Positions 60,677 through 64,000 of a stretch of DNA of 64,000 nucleotides are shown here, in pieces. The DNA is taken from the NCBI RefSeq assembly GCF_020685205.1, contig NZ_JAJERB010000002.1, positions 496,001-560,000 of the forward strand, written 5' to 3'. How positions within the stretch are numbered: the first letter of the stretch is position 1; each line of letters begins with the position of its first letter. Below the pieces are notes generated by a model that saw nothing but the letters and a program-made list of their open reading frames with translations, did no database searches and was not told the origin of the DNA. This stretch comes from Hymenobacter translucens (GTDB lineage Bacteria; Bacteroidota; Bacteroidia; Cytophagales; Hymenobacteraceae). The translations under genes were made by a program, and so were the position numbers.

Positions 60677-62053
60677 ATGCATTCATCTGCTTTTCTTCGT
60701 TTGCTTCCTTCCGTGGCTGTGGCCCTGCTGCTCAGCGGCTGCTACTCCCGCGAAGACATGAATGCCGGCGGCGAAGCCACCCGGCCCGAAACCGAAGAGA
60801 CCACAGCCCCGGCTCCGAACGATTCCAAACCGGCCCCAACCACGGCAGAAGCCCCGGAGCAAGGCAGTGCCGCCGGGCCCCTGGCCCAGGCCAGCATCTT
60901 TCTGGAAGTTTCCGGCTCGATGGAAGGCTTTATGCCCAAAGCCAGCGGGGCGGAAAATACCCGGTTTCAGCAGCACGCGGCCCAGTTTCTGTCGGACCTC
61001 AACCGCAGCACCGCCGTGCAGCGCAAAAGCTATTTCCGCATCAAGGAAAAGCCTTACGCCGACTCGTATCAGCAGCTTTCCCAGACGGTGCGCAGCGGTA
61101 TTCAGCAGCCGGCCAGCAGTACCGACATTCCTTCAGTGCTCGATACGCTCGTGAGCCGCTACTACGCGCCCAACTCGGTAAGCGTGCTGATTTCCGACTT
61201 TATCTACTCGCCGAAAAACGCCGGGGCTATTCCCTACATCAGCACCGACGTCACGGACGCTTTGAACCGGGCCGGCCGGTCGGACCTGGCCGTGTCGGTA
61301 TATGGGTACACCTCCGACTTCCGGGGCGCGTTTTACCCGGCCTTGAAAACGGCCGTCAAAAAAATCAACCCGTGCTGCGACACCGACATTCCCTACTACT
61401 TCTGGGTGGTGGGGCCAGCCGACGCCGTGCGGCGGTTTGATGCGCTGCTGCTGGAGCGGCAGCCGGCGCAGCAGGCCCATTTCGGGGTGAAGTACCCGAC
61501 CCCGGCTTCGTCCCTGCTCAACCGGTTCCAGAACGTAGGCTCGTGGTACTACGGCGAAAAGGACGCCAGCAAGCGCACCGCCGGGGCTTCGTACCATACC
61601 GTGGCCGTCAGCAAAGTGTCGGCCCAGGAACCGGTGGAGTTTGTGGTGGGGCTTGATCTGAAGACCCTGCCGGCCCTGTACCGCGACGTGAACTACCTGA
61701 AGCCCAACCTACAGCTGCAGGCCCAGGATACCGACGCGAAGATTGTGAGCGTATTTGCCGCCACCGACCAGACGAAAAACAGCAGCGGGGCCGAAAATCT
61801 GTACACGCATTTCGTGAAAGTGCGCGTTACCCGGCTCGGCAAGGCGGCCCGGCCCCTGCAGCTGACGCTAAACGACCAGCGCCCGGGCTGGATCGGGCAG
61901 TGGACCACCAAGAATGACAGCAACATCAACCAGGCCGGCGCCAAAACCTTTGCCCTGAGCAGCCTGCTCGACGGCGTGGCGGCCGTCACGACCGGTGAGC
62001 AGGAGCAGGCCCCGGTTTTCCGGATTCCGCTCACCCTGCAGCCCGCCGATTAA
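60677..62053 (+). CDS. vWA-like lipoprotein in an FtsZ-like gene cluster
   Basis: A 458-aa lipoprotein with lipobox LSGC (C22), a proline/threonine-rich linker (25-65), then a von Willebrand A-like domain. The metal site can be traced as FLEVSGSMEGFM (E77-x-S79-x-S81, with glutamate where aspartate is usual), a threonine in SSTDIPSVL (T149), and an aspartate in VLISDFIY (D174). The second half is a strand-rich domain with no family that I know. The ATG at 60677 is chosen because the signal begins there; 38 open codons upstream have no such signal. It is followed by a small membrane protein gene (121 bp later) and an FtsZ-like gene, with which it probably forms one unit. Confidence 0.72.
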   Translation: MHSSAFLRLLPSVAVALLLSGCYSREDMNAGGEATRPETEETTAPAPNDSKPAPTTAEAPEQGSAAGPLAQASIFLEVSGSMEGFMPKASGAENTRFQQHAAQFLSDLNRSTAVQRKSYFRIKEKPYADSYQQLSQTVRSGIQQPASSTDIPSVLDTLVSRYYAPNSVSVLISDFIYSPKNAGAIPYISTDVTDALNRAGRSDLAVSVYGYTSDFRGAFYPALKTAVKKINPCCDTDIPYYFWVVGPADAVRRFDALLLERQPAQQAHFGVKYPTPASSLLNRFQNVGSWYYGEKDASKRTAGASYHTVAVSKVSAQEPVEFVVGLDLKTLPALYRDVNYLKPNLQLQAQDTDAKIVSVFAATDQTKNSSGAENLYTHFVKVRVTRLGKAARPLQLTLNDQRPGWIGQWTTKNDSNINQAGAKTFALSSLLDGVAAVTTGEQEQAPVFRIPLTLQPAD

Positions 62054-62174
62054 GGATAACGCAACCCGCCGAACCCGCGTAACGACGCCCTAAAGGCACG
62101 TTTCTTGCGGCCCCGCCCACCTTCGACTTTCCACCGACCCGCGAAGCATCCGCTTTCGCGCCATTTCCTGACCC

Positions 62175-62567
62175 ATGAAAGGCTTCTTCCGCTTTCTCTA
62201 CGAGCTGATTGGCTCGCCCCAGCCCCCCTCCGAAACGCCCGTGTACCGGGAGGTGATTTTCCCGAATGTGGGTTTGCTTACCCTGGGTTTGTCCCTGGCG
62301 CTGGTGCTGATTTTCTACTACCTGATCAACCGCGCCATGGGCGTCGCCACGTTCAACAAGGTGCGGCACTGGGTGATTTTCCTGGTTATCAGCGCGGTGC
62401 TGTCCTTTCTGATCGGTATCTGGCAGGCTAACTCCCAGGCCGTGGCTTCTCACTCCTACATCTACTGGATGTCGACCTGGAACGCCATCCTCGGCATGGT
62501 CTGGTTTTTTCTGTTCTCCATCATTCTCAAGCGCGGCTCCACCAACGCCAGCACGACTCCTTTTTAG
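62175..62567 (+). CDS. Small three-helix membrane protein in the FtsZ-like cluster
   Basis: A 130-aa protein with three clear membrane helices (about residues 33-53, 66-84 and 100-120). The N-terminal 30 residues are polar with a SPQPPSETP stretch, and the tail is short. No catalytic motif and no family that I know. It is placed between the vWA-like lipoprotein gene and the tubulin-like gene on the same strand. It might connect the cytoplasmic FtsZ-like filament to the lipoprotein across the inner membrane, which is a guess from position. Confidence 0.75.
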   Translation: MKGFFRFLYELIGSPQPPSETPVYREVIFPNVGLLTLGLSLALVLIFYYLINRAMGVATFNKVRHWVIFLVISAVLSFLIGIWQANSQAVASHSYIYWMSTWNAILGMVWFFLFSIILKRGSTNASTTPF

Positions 62568-62702
62568 GGGCTCGGGGTCCTGGGTGCTTAGGGTCTTAGC
62601 TGATGTTCTGATGACTGGCAAGAATCATTATTGTCAGCGACTAACGTCCAAGACCCCAAAACCCGGAAAAATCCAAGACCCCAGGTTCCCAAGATCTTAA
62701 GA
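62568..62702. repeat. Intergenic palindrome of GGGGTCTT units, copy 2
   Basis: The left part (62577-62597) has GGGGTCC and AGGGTCTTAG. The right part has CCAAGACCCCAAAACCC (from 62648) and CCAAGACCCCAGG (from 62674). The units are the same as in the copy at 58559, and GATGTTCTGATG in the centre resembles the inner hairpin arm of that copy. Pairing here is imperfect. It occupies most of the gap between the small membrane protein gene and the tubulin-like gene. Confidence 0.6.
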
Positions 62703-62712
62703 ACCCAATTCC

Positions 62713-64000
62713 ATGGCTAAACTCTTTTTATTCGGCATTGGCGGCACGGGCTCCCGCGTGATTCGCTCCCTGACCATGCTGCTGGCTTCGGGCGTGAAGC
62801 TCGCCAACTGCGACCGGGTGGTGCCCATCATCATCGACCCTGACGCCCACAACGGCGACATGAACCGCACAGTGGACATGCTGAAAAGCTACCAGCAGAT
62901 CTACCAGCGCCTGGGCAAGCGGGAAGACGGCTTCTTCCAGACCGACATCAGCACCCTGAGCAGCATCTCGGCCGATACCAACGGGGGCGTGAAGGACACG
63001 TTCGTGTTCGATTTCGGTGGCATCAACCAAAGCTTCCGGCAGTACCTGAGCTACGACCAGCTTTCGGTCGACTCCAAGGGCCTCGTGGAGCTGCTCTTCA
63101 CCCAGGACAACCTGGAAAGCCCGCTGACCATCGGCTTCCGCGGCTCGCCCAACGTGGGCAGCATCGTGCTGAACAAAGTGGTGGAGTCGCCGGAAATCCG
63201 GTTTTTCGCCGACAACTTCCAGGCCGGGGACCGGGTGTTTTTCGTGTCGAGCATCTTCGGCGGCACCGGCGCGGCCGGCTTCCCGCTTTTGCTCAAAAAC
63301 CTCAAGGACCCGAACACCCGCCTCAGCAACGCCCGTTACCTGCGCGACGCCCTGACGGGGGCCGTGACGGTGATGCCCTACTTCGCGCTGCAGAGCGAGG
63401 ACAACTCGGTTATCGACTCGAACTCCTTTCTAACCAAGACCAAGGCCGCGCTCAGCTACTACGAGCACAACCTGCAGGGCCTTGACGCGCTGTACTACCT
63501 GGCCGACACGCCCGACACGCCCTACGAAAACCAGCCCGGCGGCACCGCTCAGCGCAACAAGGCCCACCTGATCGAGCTGCTGGCCGCGCTGAGCATCGTG
63601 GACTTCATGCAGTACTCCGAGTCGGAGCTGCGCAACGGCGGGCCCCACTTCCACGAGTACGGGCTGGGCGTGGACTCGCAGGAGCTGAACTTCAGCCATA
63701 TGCCCGACGAAAGCCGGGAGCTGATTGCCAAGCACCTCACCCAGCTGCTGTACTTCACCCGCTACCACAAGCAGCACCTGCCCACCGACAAGGCGCCCTA
63801 CCACGACAACCTGAACCTGGACCACGCCCTGCGCAACGAGCCCATCTTCAAGGAGCTCAACAACTTCCTGCACAGCCCCGAGTACGGCGTGGACGAGTGG
63901 CTCAAGGAGCTAAGCCAGAACCGCCGCTCCTTCCGCCCCTTCGACCTGACCACCGACGACTTCAACGCCATGATTGCGGGCAAGCCGGTGGAAAAGAAGT
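62713..64000 (+). CDS. Tubulin/FtsZ-like protein, partial (runs past the window end)
   Basis: An ATG at 62713 opens a frame with no stop up to the window edge (429 codons seen). The N-terminus, MAKLFLFGIGGTGSRVIRSL, is a glycine-rich nucleotide-binding start as in tubulin-like proteins, and residues 179-190 (SSIFGGTGAAGF) hold the tubulin/FtsZ signature GGTG(A)AG. Beyond that, helices and strands continue without homology that I can see. Large proteins of this kind (tubulin-like, over 800 aa) are known from bacterial genomes next to vWA genes. It should bind GTP and might polymerise. No signal peptide, so cytoplasmic. No start alternative is needed. Confidence 0.78.
   Translation, partial: MAKLFLFGIGGTGSRVIRSLTMLLASGVKLANCDRVVPIIIDPDAHNGDMNRTVDMLKSYQQIYQRLGKREDGFFQTDISTLSSISADTNGGVKDTFVFDFGGINQSFRQYLSYDQLSVDSKGLVELLFTQDNLESPLTIGFRGSPNVGSIVLNKVVESPEIRFFADNFQAGDRVFFVSSIFGGTGAAGFPLLLKNLKDPNTRLSNARYLRDALTGAVTVMPYFALQSEDNSVIDSNSFLTKTKAALSYYEHNLQGLDALYYLADTPDTPYENQPGGTAQRNKAHLIELLAALSIVDFMQYSESELRNGGPHFHEYGLGVDSQELNFSHMPDESRELIAKHLTQLLYFTRYHKQHLPTDKAPYHDNLNLDHALRNEPIFKELNNFLHSPEYGVDEWLKELSQNRRSFRPFDLTTDDFNAMIAGKPVEKK

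Overview
The window looks like a chromosomal segment of a G+C-rich member of the Bacteroidota, most likely a Hymenobacter-like cytophagalean. The evidence is lineage-typical content: type IX secretion sorting tails, a TonB receptor followed by a DUF4249 lipoprotein, a BlaI/M56-TonB pair, a DUF2807 protein, a YpdA reductase, PorT-like barrels, a lipoprotein with a surface-export signal and TAnnTTTG-like promoter elements. I see no rRNA, tRNA, insertion sequence, prophage or CRISPR array. Genes are densely packed on both strands and many convergent pairs share one hairpin terminator.

Layout. 1-4.9 kb: GH95 alpha-L-fucosidase, a DUF4159 protein and two outer-membrane barrels. 4.9-10.5 kb: a TldD/TldE protease pair and an McrB/McrC-type restriction pair. 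10.7-17.4 kb: a seven-PAS histidine kinase, a lipoprotein of unknown function and an M56/TonB protein with its BlaI repressor. 17.5-26.6 kb: mostly exported proteins (secreted hydrolase, T9SS cargo, delta-60 repeat protein, penicillin acylase, RlpA). 27-37 kb: DUF72, a matrixin-like T9SS protein, a FabH-like enzyme, DUF2807, a divergent HxlR/NmrA redox pair, an NTF2-like protein and an M13 peptidase. 37-46 kb: ArfB, MgtE, cyanophycinase, a FadL-like porin with a GDSL esterase, a surface lipoprotein and YpdA. 46-56 kb: DNA polymerase I and a four-gene TonB-receptor operon. 56-59 kb: a DEDDh exonuclease and a TPM/TPM/LemA group. 59.4-64 kb: a sugar nucleotidyltransferase and then a vWA-like lipoprotein, a small membrane protein and a tubulin/FtsZ-like protein cut by the window end.

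The most interesting part is the right edge. The tubulin-like protein (FGGTGAAG nucleotide-binding loop) lies downstream of a lipoprotein with a vWA-type metal site and a three-helix membrane protein. This matches in outline a predicted but little-studied membrane-remodelling system built from an FtsZ-like protein plus a vWA protein. Other points worth a look are a family of G/C-biased intergenic palindromes near 58.6 and 62.6 kb, a near-perfect 26-bp palindrome in front of the FadL/GDSL operon, an internal two-PAS duplication in the histidine kinase, and a Tat-type leader on TldD but not on its partner.

Functions are assigned from motifs and memory of families; no database search was possible.
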